From Fratercula arctica (lineage: Eukaryota; Chordata; Aves; Charadriiformes; Alcidae): 64,000 bases of DNA. Position numbers and translations under genes: made by a program. Shown in pieces: positions 10,861 to 24,660 of the stretch. The stretch is taken from the NCBI GenBank assembly GCA_947846985.1, contig CANTUZ010000002.1, positions 153,941,889 through 154,005,888 on the forward strand, in the 5' to 3' direction. Below the pieces are notes generated by a model, which made no database searches, was not told the origin of the DNA, and worked only from the letters and a program-made list of their open reading frames with translations. The stretch's first letter is position 1, and each line of letters starts with the position of its first letter.

Positions 10861-13800
10861 TCATACACCTATGGCAGAAGGGTCATACTGTTCAGCGTTT
10901 CTGTAGAATAACTGTTCAACAGAGGTCTAGGCACACATCAGATTTGGGAGGACCAAGGACTGAACGAAGGTGAGCTCTGCAGCCAGGCAGACAGCTGATG
11001 GTGGTGCAGGGGAGGAGGATGCACGCACAGGATGTCGAAAGAGGAACGGTATCTGCCTTATTTATGAGCCTCACAGTGGCTGCAGGTGATGCTACAAGGT
11101 CAGCTCTAAGTGTCTCACGTGAAACAAACCCCTTCCGCTTAAGCGGTACATTTGTGGAGGTGTGGGCTGAGGCGGGATCTTTGCAGCATGCCTATGAGTG
11201 ATGTGTATAGTAAATACAAGCTCAAGTAAAAAGCACACTACAACAAAAACTGGGTCCCACACTCATCTTCTCAGAGTTTAATTGTGGCAGGGAAGGAGGA
11301 AGTGGTGCTGGTGTTATTGATGCAGAAGTGGGAGCAAATATTTGCTTACTTGCCAGAGCTCCTCACTGAAAAGTTTCTCAGCAGTCCCACAGTTTCAGCC
11401 TTTTTAGCTTCAGGACTCTGGTGCATTATCCCCAAACCCAACCTGCTTTAAGTACAACCCATGATCTTCATCACCCAACACCTTCTCTCTGAGCATCTCA
11501 TCTTGTCAAGAGAGATCATTCCTAGATTCACATCAGGACTGCTTTACTCCCTTGTCCCCAGTTCATATGTCAGGTCACCCTTTGGTGAGCTAATCATGGA
11601 GAATTGATGAACCAGTTTCCTGTGTACGGAAACCACAGGATCTAAGGAAAGCTGTGGTGGTCTCTGCAGTGTTTGCTCCATATAGGTAGAATAAATTCAA
11701 GCCAGCTCAGATCAGATTGTCTTGGAGCAGGACTCACTCCCTGGTGCAGCACACAAAGGTGATTTAAAGGCGTCTTTTCTGCTTCTGGTTGTCCCACCCA
11801 CAGGCTTTCCTTGCAACCCCAGCAGACAGCGTCTGGAGAAGGAGACTGAGCTGGGCATATGCTAAAGGCAAGTCCCAATCCTCTCAGAACACCAAACCTC
11901 CAATCACGAAGGGTTTAGTACCCAACATTAGTGCCACACTTAATATTTGAAAATCTGATCATTCTGTAACTGTCTGCTGAGCACTGAAAAATGAGGGTCT
12001 TTACACAGATGATAGAGTCTTTTGAAGAGTGCATTTTATTAATTTACTTTGATTAAACTTAGTCTGACACTGGGACATAGGAATTGAAAGAAAAATAAGC
12101 ATATGGATCAATATTTGCTTACACAGTCTAACCAACTGCTGTGTATTTGAGAGGTTCATTTTTCTGGCTTATAAGTTAATTAACATGGAGAAGAAAAAAA
12201 TAGCTAGATTCATTGCACCAGTCCTGCTCCTGCTGACAGCAATACATGTTTTATATTGGACAGGAACAATATTTGTGTCTAAAAACTTTCCCTGTAAAGT
12301 CAGAAACCATCTTTTACCTGTTCTTGGGCAATATATCTCAGAGTGCCTGGTGTCTTCACTTACGATTCAGGAGAGCCATAAATACTATCATGTAAACCTC
12401 TCTCCATCATTATTAGTGTGTGTTTTAGGAATGATTTTGAGCAGTGATGTACATTGGCCTGTTTTCTTTACTAGAAGCTAATGGAGCTTCTTCTGGATAA
12501 TGTAACTGTACTCTACCATTTAACATAATTTGGAGGGGGGTGTTCTCCTTGTTTTGTTCGTTGGGTTTTTTTAATGAAGATACTCACTGGTTCTGCCCTT
12601 AACAACTGACCATAAACCTAAGCTCCACAGACAGTTATGATGGATGGTACACGGTTATGAACAAATGAAGGAGACCATTGCTCAAGTAAGCAGTTACGCG
12701 TGTGGAAGCAACAGAACTACTTGAATGCTTAACGCTTTGTATTTGCTTAGGTGAAACAGGTACCAAAACACCTGCATGACTTTAGCTCATGGATAGCTCC
12801 ACGTACTGAGACAATACTATATAATACCTTGACAAAACGTATTCTAGAAAATCTTGCTTTGCATTGATCTGATTCCTCGGTGCTTTGATGCTAACGTGGC
12901 TATGTGGAAAGACGTGAAGATGTGTATTAACTATTGTTTGTGTTTTCTCTGGATTTTACAAGACACAGTAATTGCTAGGCTAAATTGACAGGTTTGGGTG
13001 TTCAGAGACTTCTGACCAGCCCAGTCTGGGGATGGGACTTAAGGTGGGTGGCAGCATACTCCTGACCACACTTGGAGTTTAAATTGAGCCCAACACAATC
13101 AGGGTGTTCCCACAGCAGGCTAACCTGACTAAAGTGGAATTGACCCAGGATGGGCAGTTAAATGTGAGGTAAATCCACATCTAACTGACAAATGGTAGGA
13201 TTTCCAACAGTAATGTGGTTGGTTACGACTTGAGAAGTCTGCTTTTGGTGTCACTAAGAAGTCACAGTCACAAGTATTGGGATCTAAGGCAACCTGGAGA
13301 AGAACCTACAGAAACCCAAGGAAAAGCGGAGGTCAAGGGAATATTTCTCTGAGAAATAAAGAATCAACTTCTGTACTTAATCTCTTACTTTCATGTATAT
13401 GACTAAAACACCTCAATAATATTAAAAATGGTGTTCAGTGTGATGCATAGCTTAACAGTATCTTTAATCAGTAGAAGCTAGACTTAAATAAATTTTAGTT
13501 TGTGGATTACTGCTGGACCATGTAAGTAGAAAAGATAGCTTTTCTTCTGCCAAAATTTATGACTCATCCAAAGCCAGCAGAACAGATAAATTGATGTATG
13601 CCTTATCTCCAACAAAGAAAGCGATTGGGATGAATTCCCAAACAGGTGGTTATGTGACCGATGTAAAAGCCAAGATGTATGTACACACTGGAGGAAGAGT
13701 AGGTTGGTTTTGGCCCAGATTCAGTGAAACCCCTCCCACGAGTAAAAAGTAGTTACTATGAACAGATGCAGTGACGGGACAATAGAGCAATTACCTGGAA

Positions 13801-14315
13801 TTCAGCCCAATTAGTTTCTGTACATTCTGATATTCTATATGTACCAGGAACATAATGGAAGTGACACGCATGTGATAACACTTTATCTCAGCCTCAGTCA
13901 GCTGGGGCCCCTGCACACAAATAAGGAGCGGAAAAGGGTGAAACAAGAACATTTTTATTCTCATTTTCAGATCAACCACAGAAGTCTGTAGGTGTCAAAC
14001 CTCACGGTTTTTCAAACAACTTGATATTCTTATTAATTCTCTTTTTTTTCCATTTGAGAATAGAAACACTCTGTTAGTTTCAAAAAGCAAAGGTACTCAT
14101 TTGCATTGTTTAAGCAGCATGTACTACGAAGTATTTTCAGTACATTTTCATAGAAAACAGAAACTTACAATGAAGAGAAAAAGAATCCTTTCCCATCATA
14201 GATTAATTTATTAATACTTTGCTTAAATAGTGTCAAAACAAAAGAATCTGTTATGACCAGATTCTGAAATGGCGTACATCACATTCAGTTTAAGCAATTC
14301 ATACTAAAGGTTTTT

Positions 14316-14333
14316 TGCATGTAATTACATGCA
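14316..14333. repeat. 18-bp perfect palindrome with TAATTA core
   Basis: The sequence 'tgcatgtaattacatgca' equals its own reverse complement. It combines a central TAATTA, the core of many homeodomain sites, with outer TGCAT half-octamers. Binding is inference only; single palindromes of this size do occur by chance in AT-rich DNA. Confidence 0.6.
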
Positions 14334-15371
14334 GATATTACTTAAATTCAGTGCTGGTACGAGAGGCTTAGGGTGAGGCTGCAATCCCTAACATTTCTCG
14401 CAGTCAGGGAGAAATCATGAATTTGAATTTGTAAAAATAACTGAACTAATTCAGTTCTAGATGGAGATGGGTATCACTGGACCAACGGGAACTAATGGAG
14501 AGTGCATCAGTGTGTCAGTTCTTGTAACTGCCAATCCTTATCAAAATTTCCTTGCTTGCTTACATCACCCTGCAATTTGTACCACACAACCTGAGTTTTC
14601 ACAGGATGCCAAGGAGCAGACTTCCCTCAGATCTTGGCAGTCCTTCAAGGTCACTGTGCCAAAACGTAGTTTTACTCTCCAAATAAAAGTGTATTGGTAA
14701 CAACTCATTGTCCGTCAAAGAGATATTACCCAATTGGCCCCATCAACATGTTGCCTCTACATGAAGCAGCAGGTCCCAGCCTCGGCCAGGGATGCAGGAC
14801 TACACAGCAGGCACAACCTGAAATTTGCTGCCTGTTTTTGGGATGTCACTGCTGCAAACTCCTAGTGTGTCGTGCAAGAGCTTTCTGCACGCCCTCCGTT
14901 GTAGGCATCTGGCCCTGCGTCCAACTTTCCAGAAGAGGACAGCCATGGAGCTTGCTCTTGGGTGGGTCAGGAAGCTGCACAGAGGGACACAGAGGCAAAA
15001 CAGTGCAATTTACCACTTTTTATGGTCTTGCCAACAAAGCTGTTGCAACTAAGTCTGCATTTGCTACATACATGTCATGACATGTCACCCTTCTATACTG
15101 CTAAGGGGCAGGTTTCTACTGCTTATATCCCAACACATCTTTCTGGAGCCTCCTGATAATCCACTGCAGCTACACCAACCTGTCCCAGTGAAGCCAGGGA
15201 ATGTACCCCACAACACCTGCTGCTGATGTGGGTGCAATTTGCGGCCTCTTGCTGGTCCCTGCATGTGATATCTTCCTTGTAATTCACCTTAATGGAGGAT
15301 TCTGGCTATTAAATTAACAGGTGTGAATGGCACACCAAGGCCAGGACAAGGAACGGTAGAGCTGTTGCTAG

Positions 15372-15403
15372 ATTTAAATGCAAATTATTATAATTTAAAT
15401 GCA
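15372..15403. repeat. Paired ATTTAAATGCA motif, 21-bp phase
   Basis: 'atttaaatgca' occurs at 15372-15382 and 15393-15403, exactly 21 bp (two helical turns) apart. The first copy overlaps ATGCAAAT (15378-15385), the octamer bound by POU proteins. Regulatory meaning is speculative. Confidence 0.4.
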
Positions 15404-17373
15404 TTTTCTGTTCAGGACATTGCATTGCTTCTTACTGTGTTTTATAGGAAACAATTCAAGTAAAACTGACAGCCAAGATTCTAGCAATTGCAGAAAAAAA
15501 GGTATACAGGGAAGCTGGTTGTATCTAAATGGTATAAAAGTATTTGGTCTTCAATAACTCATTAACAACAGGGTCATAATATTTATTTTTTATTGCAGTT
15601 GTGATTTTTAGGATTAGGCCTATCAATATTTATTCCTATTTAGCAGAAGGCAAACATCCGGTCAGTCCTGACAAATGCTATCCACTGAACGGCACTTTCC
15701 TTACCCTTTAGTCGCAGAACAAACACAGGTTCAGTTTCTAATAGGAAGGTGAAAGTACAACAGTGGGAGAGTCGGTAACAAGTGTGGCTAATGCCATAAT
15801 AATTTATCTATTACAAATGACATATGAAGTTCTCAGAGATCCCAGTTATCTCCTGTCAATGTGAGGGGCAAAATTTCTGTTCCTTGCATGCAGTCAGGCT
15901 GAGCTTTTACCAGAAATAAGGACTGGGTGTGGGGCTGGCGTTTCATAGATCAAGCAAAAACATCTATAGAAACCGAGGGAGTTTATTCTGCAAACTGCAA
16001 TTTTGAGGTGAGGTTCCTCTTTCAGACACCTCGCCATGATGGAGTTGAATTGCTGAGAAGTAATTTTGGTCTTTTCAGCTCCATTTTTCTGGAAGTCTGT
16101 GCAGAAGAGACCCTGAAATTCTTTTGCACTTTTCTGCCTAGGTCACAGCTGCTCAGGACTGCCCGTATCTCTGCAGCATCCAACATCCAGTGCTAATGGC
16201 CTTTGACCTAATCAGAAGCTCTAAATATGACTACATATTTAAAAATAGCAAAGCTAAACAACACATATACTGGGTGGAGCCTGCTGAACATGGGACAGAT
16301 TTGCCAGAGTAAACTCAAGGAAGATTTAACTGTGGACTTAGCAGTATGTGCAACTCTTTGTTGTTACATATCTTCATAGTATTTGAAGGATTAGCAGTGA
16401 ATTTATCCTCACAGCACCCCAGGATGTGGCAAAGTGCTCCCAGGCTCCGTGGGGGCTGGGGAAAGGGAGGAGGTTAAAAAACCCAGGCAGGGGAGCTGGA
16501 GGGTGGGCAGCCCAGCAGCACACGATGCTCGCGCCTTTCTGCCTCTTTGGTGGCTCTCCACCTCACCATCCAGACTACAGTCCCTTCGTACCTCAACCCC
16601 ATCACAGGTAAATGCCATGTAAGTTCTCCTTGTTGGAAATATTTAGTGCTAGGTGATTTCATGGTTTCAAAAATAATAAAGGAATTTCTAGGAAAAACAT
16701 TTCCTGACAGGAGACATAAACATATGTTGGAGTGAGGCTAGTTTGACTTCAGGGTTAGAGATGCTTAATATGGTAGAATTTCACCAATTGTAGCATACAA
16801 AGTGCAAACCACTAATAAAATTTTAAAAAATCAGTAATTCATTTTGGGGATTTCCCAATACTGTTTCTGTGTCTTATATAAGGTGTACGCTGCTCAGGGC
16901 AGACACTACTTAAGGTCTATTGCAATGAAAAAGAAAATTTGTGTCTTCACTTACAATTCTGATTATCAAAAATAAGCAGGGAGGACATAATAACGTAAGA
17001 AATGATATTATAGTGAGAAAAAAATACAGCATATTTTATACATTTATTTTCATCCTGGGATGATTTTGCCCACAGGAAAGTATTTGCTAATGACAGATGA
17101 ACTGCATTGCCACTCATGTTAATACACTACTGTTTAATGATTTTTTTTTTCATATTCATTTTGACACTGTTAATGTTTACTTAGCAGGAAATTAATAACA
17201 CCAGGATATTTATCATATAGGAAATGGCTAATGAAATCTGCTTCATCTGTCAGTGAATGTTTATGTTTCAAGGCTGCACTGGATTGTTTATGCAGGATTT
17301 GGGGGAGAATGGTAGTGTTTTGTTAGTGACTAATTATAAGAGGGAAGTTAAATGGCAATTAGTATGGATTTTT

Positions 17374-17390
17374 TTATTATTATTATTATT
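17374..17390. repeat. (ATT)n microsatellite
   Basis: About five and a half ATT units follow a T run. This is ordinary simple sequence. Confidence 0.85.
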
Positions 17391-17489
17391 TCTATTACAT
17401 TAGGACTCCCTTGGTCTTCAGATCAATGCTTGAAGAGCTCAACTGTTGCTGAAAGACTTAAAAATGAGACAAAATATGTTTGGTAGTGA

Positions 17490-17560
17490 TGGGGACACAG
17501 GACCGGGAGCCAGAATTGCCCAGTTCTGCAAATAAGCTGACTCACTGCTTACTGCTCCCG
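17490..17560 (+). repeat. Possible MIR-like fragment
   Basis: 'ggaccgggagccagaattg' followed by 'cccagttctgcaaataagc' and 'tgactcactgcttactgctc' resembles the left half of an ancient CORE-SINE (the GGGAGCCAGG...GGTTC...CTGCCACTGACT order). The match is short and weak. Confidence 0.3.
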
Positions 17561-18237
17561 TGGTGAACCCTCCTGCAAGTAGCCCTTTGGTTCTGACACA
17601 TCTCTTTTAACAGAATGGAGTTTATATAATTTCACTATATTCTTATATTCAACAATTAATCTGGGGCCAGGCTGTGTCTCCTAGTTTGATGTTTTTCTAA
17701 ATTCTGTACTTATTCTTAATGAGTTTTCTCCCAATGGCTGCTTCAAATTGCATGCAAATGTCACAATTTTTAAGAATAACATATATAGCTCTGGGGAGTT
17801 TTGCAGATCTCTGTCATTTAAGAACTGTACCTTGTGGTTTGAACTCCAGTGGGTTCGAGGGATTTCCTTTCGAAAAGCACAAATGCCACTTTTGCAATTT
17901 ATAAAACAAGTCAAGCACTTGAAAATGATATTTTCCTTCTTCCTTTGCAAGTCTGAGCTCATTATTTGAGGTTTTCCTTCCTTTCTTGCACAAAGCTCAA
18001 AGTGGTACATCCTTGTTGCAAGGACATGTGAGAGCTGCCAGATTGCATCACAACAGGGACAGGCATGAGTGCGGAAGCAAGATCCCAGAAGAGCTGGGGA
18101 GCTGCACTGGTCCTTGGCCGTCCTTCGCCAACCCTAGACTTGTTCTTCATGAACAAGGACGAGTATTAACATCTCCCACTGATAAAGTGCATAGTTTTTG
18201 GTCAGGATGCATGTATGCACTTGTGGAATTTCGAGAC

Positions 18238-18262
18238 AAAAAAAAAAAAAAAAAAAAAAAAA
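18238..18262. repeat. Poly-A tract
   Basis: Twenty-five adenines after 'ttcgagac'. No gene-like body or flanking duplication is visible. Confidence 0.9.
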
Positions 18263-21235
18263 TTGGATTGAAATCACCAGAAAATTGAGTCACTCTGGGT
18301 ATGTTAATTTCATGGAAAGGAAAGTGTATAGCCATAGCAAAATATTTCCCATTAGTTATTGCTAAAGAATGGAATGCAAATTCCAATGGCAGTTCCTTTC
18401 CTCCCTTTTCCCTTCCCCGGAAATCCCTGGCAGTACAAAATATCATTCAGAAATGCCAAATCCAACCTCAGCTGTACCCCTGCAACTACCTCCAAAGTCA
18501 ATAGGAGTCATGGGTGCACAAGGAACTGAGTGCCCCGTCAACATACTGAAATTTTTAACCATTATTAAATGTAAATCTCTCTACCATCAATATTTATTCC
18601 TGCTAAATATGAAGAATGTTTAGGTTTATGAGTCACCAGTTCTTTTCCAGTTAGCGCTTGCTCTTCCACTTCCACCCTTGAATGGAACTAGAGATTTGTA
18701 CAAGATATCAGCACATAAAGTCAACTGTTAGGAAGAGGCAACCACAGAATAACAACTGGGGAGATAACAATGTGCATCTGTCAGAGCCAGCACGCTCCAC
18801 TGTTGTCATTTCTCTGCTGTTGGTTTTGCAGCAGGCTTGAGTGGCAAATCACAAAGACCATGAATAAGTACAGCAGGATTTGCTCGCAATTTGTTCCATG
18901 CAAGCTCGCGGTTGCCATGGGAGAGAGGAAGCATTTTTCGGGCACTCCCACAGCAATAAACTGTTGCCAGTTTATTAACAAGTAGCAGCACGCTGTGTTT
19001 TGTTCCACAGCAGACCTATGAGCTGACCAGCAAAAATGCTGGAGGTGGATAGAAAGTTTTTTGCCCCACTTTCACTTCTTCCTTTGGATGCAACTCAGGC
19101 TCCTGCTAGAGAGGGCAATCTGCTGTTTGCTGTAAGGCAGTAGGTTTAGTCTAGTTTCCAGTGGATGCAAGGTCTGCATAATAAAAACCCACATTACAAT
19201 GCACCACAGTAGTCCTAAGGCTGTAAAGGTGTTAAGGAGACACTTGAGTGAAAGCAGAAAACCAAAAGCCGGTTTGTATTCTTCACCTATGTTATTTATT
19301 GCACAGAGAAAAAAGAATGCTTTCAATCTGATCGTAGCACAGATCAGTGGCTGCCAGCCCACAGCGAAGGTCTGCTATGCTAAAAGGTCATCTTCAGTTT
19401 GGGAAATGCAAATGGGTAGTCCCTGGAGAAAATGTGGTAGTGTTCCTGTTTCCCAGGATGAACAGTCCATCACAGTGTTTCTGCAAGTCTGGGTGATGAC
19501 TGCGCCAAGGTGCTGAGAACCTCTCCTTGATCAGTGAAGATACCTCATTTCAGAAGGCACCACTGTAATCCTGTTCTTCTGGGATAACAGAGGGAGAAGT
19601 GACTAATCACTGGCTGAAAAGGTAAAACAGAAGCAGGTAGCAGGAGTTGTTGGCTGTCTTTACTGAAGGACTGAGAAACAGAGTTGAAAAACTGAACAGA
19701 GGAAACAATAGAGGGGCACACTTTTAGATAACTTAAGAAATCTCGCTTCTTATCTCAAAGATTAGGCCTTGTAAGGGCACTGTGAAATCCGAGTGGAGAG
19801 GCGCAGTTCTCCAAGCCAAGGGACAGAAATAGAAGTCCTACAGCTACCATGAATCTCAGACTTCCTAAAGTGGTCCCCAAAGGTAGGAATAAATGCTCAC
19901 AAGCAGGAAATCTCATATTGCTATTGTCTTCATACAGACAAAGGCATCACTTTCCCAGGTCAAGATAATATGCCTTGAAGAAATAAAGTATCTTCTCTTA
20001 TGTTATCTTTTTATAGTCCTCTTCCTTTTCTATAGTCCTCCCTGACTTGCCAGATATTTTTCTTGCCTGACGGTTTAGCTTAAGGGGCCATGTGTTCTCA
20101 CATGTCCTCTGCTGATAAAACAGGGTATACTTGCCCCAAAGGAAGGGGTATACCTGGGTATTACCAATACATGGAAAATGCTATTTTGGACAACTGATTA
20201 ACATCATTTATTGCTCAGCCCTGAATGTGTTGCTCTATAATGAGCAAATGCAGGACCCTACTTTTAAGAATATGTCTGTTTTGAGTGGTCTTTCCACAAA
20301 ACTGCGAGAAGATCATATGCTAACCGTATCCTTCACCTGCGGAACAGAATTAGAGAGCAATATTGGAAAGTAGAGGAATACTAGGTATTTCGTTTTTAGG
20401 ATCTACCAGTCCTAGAAATTAAGCAGAACAGGATTTGATTTACACCTGGATACTTTAAATCAATTAAACTTCTTCTGGTGAAACGACTTAATGAATGAAA
20501 ACATCCTTAGAGCTAATTAACACGTTAAACGCAACATCAGAACAACAGCAGAAGAACAGCCCCCTGGAGATAACACGTCTACTTAGAGCACACAGATACA
20601 AAATTAAATTAAAAGTTTTTTCCTTTCCATCCTACTCTTTATTCACACCTACATGCCAACAGGCACTGCATTGCTTTCTGCAAGCTGATATATTCCCAGA
20701 ACTTAACAGCACCAAGATCTCAACTTCTGCTTCTGCTTTCTATTGCAGCCACAGCAGCTCTGGATTTCAGGGAGATCCCTGCTGATTAGCCACTGTGGAG
20801 TACAGCAGAGTACTCTTTGGCAAATCCTTCATTACAAGCTAAACCAAGATTTCAGGAAAGAAATCTCAGTGAGGAGAGAAGGAAACTTCACAATGCTTTT
20901 TAAGATTTTCCAACCCTCTTATTTTAGAAACCTCCCAAACCTTTCCCCAGGGAGTCATTGACTTCTAGGTACAGATTTTTTTCTCTCAGAAAAGACTTGT
21001 TCTTCAGAGTTAGCTTTGATCTAGCCTGTGGACACAACCTAAAAACCACTGTCCCACTGTAAAGATGGAGGAATCACTCTGAAGTTGCACAAGAGTCTTA
21101 CAGAGCTGGGAAAAAAACCTGATGCTGAGTCCCTTGTGATACACACCCCATCACATTCAGCAGCCGCTGCAGTTCCCTTGCTCTGTCTGTGCACACACTT
21201 CCCACTGAGACATGTGAGTTCAAGATGCATCTGGA

Positions 21236-21265
21236 AAAAAAAAAAAAAAACAAACCCAAAAAAAC
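21236..21265. repeat. A-rich simple sequence
   Basis: Fifteen adenines followed by short A runs separated by C. I see nothing else in it. Confidence 0.8.
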
Positions 21266-22408
21266 CAGCCCTTCTCTTTGTGCACTGGATTAGAGGCTTT
21301 TTTCTCATCCACAAAGAGAGATTTTTTCTTCCACTTGACTAACAATAGACTGGGTGGGCTATAGACTGCAGTTAATCTGCTCTGAGTGCTGCAACTGTGT
21401 GGGAGCACACAGGGGCACAATGGCCTCCCGTATGGTGATTTTAACTCAGTGAGGCCAAGAATAAATATTTAGATAATGCTGACTTAGAAAGTTTTAAGGT
21501 GTTTCATTTTTGTTTTGAGGAAGAAACTAAACTGGCACTGAAGGCAGTAGCATGTTTACTCAGTTAAATGCACCAGGAGAATTTACTTTTCCAGAATCCA
21601 TTAGAAATCTCATGACAATGAGACCACAAGAAATGAAGACTCTTCAGAAAATATCCATCTAAATAATCAACGTGATACAACTGAATTGAATGGAAAGACA
21701 AAGCAAAGTCGGCTGAGTTCAGGTGCATGACTGCCCGTGAGGCCGCAAGAGGACTATCACTCAGGCTCCTGGGTCAGTGGAGAGAAACTCTTCCCATGTT
21801 CAAACAGGTGATGAAGAGAGGAGGGATAAACTGTCCCATCAAGGTGCCTCTCTGTCCACTGGAGAGGCAGTCCGCAGGACCAGCTTAGATTAGTCATTCT
21901 GGTTTAGCTTAAGTTTACATTTTATAGTTACTGAGCATGAACTTTTATTTATTACTTCATAACATAATTAAGGTCCATCTGATATTTTCCTTTTTTCTTC
22001 CTTTTCCTCTGTATCAGGGACAAAATCTGTTTTGCTCTGCCAACAGGATATGCAGAAATTTCAATGAATCCATTACTGAACTATTACTTTCTTTCCATCA
22101 AGAAATCCATTGCCCGACGGTGCCTAGTCCTGTTTCAGTTTTCCAGCAATTCCATAAATTGCATCAAAGTTTCATCATTTCCTAATTCAGGTTTTCTCAG
22201 AAATGTTACTCATCACAGAAGAATGTTCTGGTCATTAAGAAGGTTAAGAGATAATATTTTCTTACATTTTTGTGGCTGTTTTCTCCTTTGGAGAGAAAAT
22301 ATGGGAGACGAAGTTTCCCTGCTGATTGCAGTTGCTCACTTTTCCTGTCTTTCTCTACTTTTTACTTCTATAATTTTTCCAATTCAAAATTGAAAACAAG
22401 TTGCTTTT

Positions 22409-22434
22409 AAAAAAAAAAAAAACAAAAAAAAAAA
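22409..22434. repeat. A-rich tract
   Basis: Fourteen adenines, one C, then eleven adenines. This is simple sequence. Confidence 0.85.
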
Positions 22435-24578
22435 CCTTGAAGCTGCCAAAATATTTTACTAGAAATACCATTGGAAAACCTAAACGGATAAACCCTCCTT
22501 TGTCTTTCCTATACTCAAAGTCAAACGAAGGGGCAGGAGGGTGATGGAGGGTTATGAGTAATGCTCTGAGGTCCTTCCGTGGGTTTTGAAAGAAGAACAT
22601 GCTATCATCTGAGCCACTGCTGACCCCAGAAAGAAGGAGAAGTTACAGGAGGAAATGATCCATGCTTGCCTGCAGCAGCTGGACCGCAGGGAGGAGTGCT
22701 GTTGCACAGCTTATTTATCTAAGCAAGCTGTGGAGCTTGCCTGCTGTTAGAGCTTTCTTCTCCAACTTACACTGATAGTCTTTTCCTCAATAATTCTCTC
22801 CCCTTTTTTTAAAAAAGGAATCTGATTTATTATCAGAGGATCCATAACAGCAGAAGAATCTCCCCTCGAGCTTTCTCTCCTTCTCTTCATGCCAAGTTCT
22901 TAGCCTTGCTCCTTTTTCTCTTGCTTCTGTCGCTGGCTCTTCTCCCATGCCTTGCAGCCAGCACCTTTGAAGAAAAATTCAGCCTCCTCCACCTTGCTGG
23001 TTCCCCTGGCTATTCCTCCTGCTGTATATGGTGCCCTCACTCCAAAATCTGCTCTCCTTCAGTGAACTCTGGTTGTCCTCATGTACCCTCATTACCGTGG
23101 GCCTCCATTCAGTCATCTCCTTCCAGCTGAAACATTTTCTCCATGTGAGGAATGTGGGCTCAGCTGGTATAAGCAGATGTCACTGAGCCTCAATGCAAGG
23201 CATGGTGCAATAGAGTATGGACATCGGCTGTGCATCTCTCTCCTTATGAACCTCAAGGAGCTTGTGCACCTCTCGGGCTGTACGAGCTCTTTTCTCTCCC
23301 ATCCAAATTGCTGTTGTTCAATGTACAGGCGCTGTTCCTGGGCAGTTTGTAACATGGTTAGCACTAATGTGGTCAAGCAGCTTCAGAAAGGGGAAGAAGA
23401 AAATTTATTCAACTCGCAGCATTAGGAAAGCCGGGACCTTGATTTTTGTCTGAATACAGCTTTTCCAGAGTTCTGATTTGTACCCGTTTTGACAAGGTTG
23501 TTCCTACTGATGCTAAAGAATCTCTTGACATTTTGGAATGGAAAAATTGCTGTGCTAAACTCAGGCAAAACCTGAGTGAATTATCTATGTTTTATGCAGT
23601 GTCCTAGGCATTTGAGTGGGAAGCAAAAGAGCGGTTGGCACCTCAATGGCTGTTTAGGTGGAAAATATTTGAGTCCCCCCTTCAATCTCAAAAGAGCAAA
23701 CCCACAAAAAGACCCACCTTAGTCCTCAAGTGCATTTGACAGCACTGGCATCAGCTTTGTGACTGTGTATGGTCAGAAGGCGCCCTCCCACCTCAGTCCC
23801 TGTGGATAATACCATTGCTAAAATATTATGGCAACAGTCTCAGCAGCAGCTCAGTGGTTGCCTTCACCTTCATTCAGAAACAAAGGAAGAAGAGGAGGTA
23901 TTGCTCCCCTGTTGCACAATGGCTTCTCTTTTGCTTTCCAAAGAGAAGGCCATTTGCATGTACCCCTTGGGTCCTTAGACTGGGCCTCCATGGAGCCCCC
24001 TCACCCATTTTTTTCTAGCTTCTCAGGTGCCACAGCTGTATGCCAAGTTTTAAATCCTTAAGATTATGAATGTCAGCACTACTAGTGCCAAATGGTAAAA
24101 AGTCAAGATTAAGAGCTCATTCAACATTATAACTGTCTGAAAAACTCAAGCATTTCTGAAATCTCCAGGTGTGTTGGTTTCACATTTTCAACTGAGATTT
24201 TTTTCAAAACAACTTTGTTCCTGGAGCTGAGACTCTACAACATGCTTCAAACTTTATTTATGGTAGGTGTTATTTACCTGAATGTTTCTCTTGGAAAGGA
24301 CAAAACTACTCTGGATCAGACCTCAAGTGTCAGAACAGTCCTCCTGTCTTAGTGCAAGATCCTCTTTACCCAGGTTGTAAGGATGGATTTTTTCACCCTA
24401 GCTGAGGTATGTACAACAAAGATGTCTACATCTAAGCTAATCCTTTATTAAGCTTAGGAACTCTAATCTGTGTGGTGAATACAGTTTAGAGAACAACTGG
24501 TCCACTCAAAACCCCCTGTCTACCTTAGGATGCAATGTATTGCTGTCAGGACCCACTGATTGTGTTTACTAAATTTCC

Positions 24579-24660
24579 ACAGATCAGACTCAGAACAAAA
24601 AAAAACCAAAAAACAAACAAAAAAAAAAACCAAAAAAAACCCCAAAAAACAACAGATCAG
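24579..24660 (+). mobile_element. Possible tail-only retroposon: A-rich block between 9-bp repeats
   Basis: The 9-mer 'acagatcag' lies at 24579-24587 and again at 24652-24660. Between them are 'actcagaac' and about 55 bases of A with scattered C. Direct repeats flanking a short body plus an A-rich tail are the hallmark of target-primed retroposition, and here almost only the tail would have been inserted. Birds have little recent L1-type activity, so an alternative is replication slippage beside simple sequence. The flanking repeat is exact; the mechanism is inference. Confidence 0.4.

Noticed and set aside
12185..12481. 98-codon ATG frame with a hydrophobic N-terminus resembling a signal peptide
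   Set aside because: A hydrophobic start is common in T-rich frames. There is no family resemblance, no splice context and no further coding evidence.
14694..15080. 128-codon plus-strand frame, overlapped by two others
   Set aside because: Three frames are open over the same DNA, which points to local base composition rather than coding. No domain is recognised.
18130..18170. 7-bp inverted repeat 'cttgttc ... gaacaag'
   Set aside because: It is too short to stand out; many such pairs are expected in 64 kb.
24300..24360. 'ctggatcagacctcaag' resembling an old CR1-type phrase
   Set aside because: Only about 17 bases agree and the following sequence does not continue the pattern.
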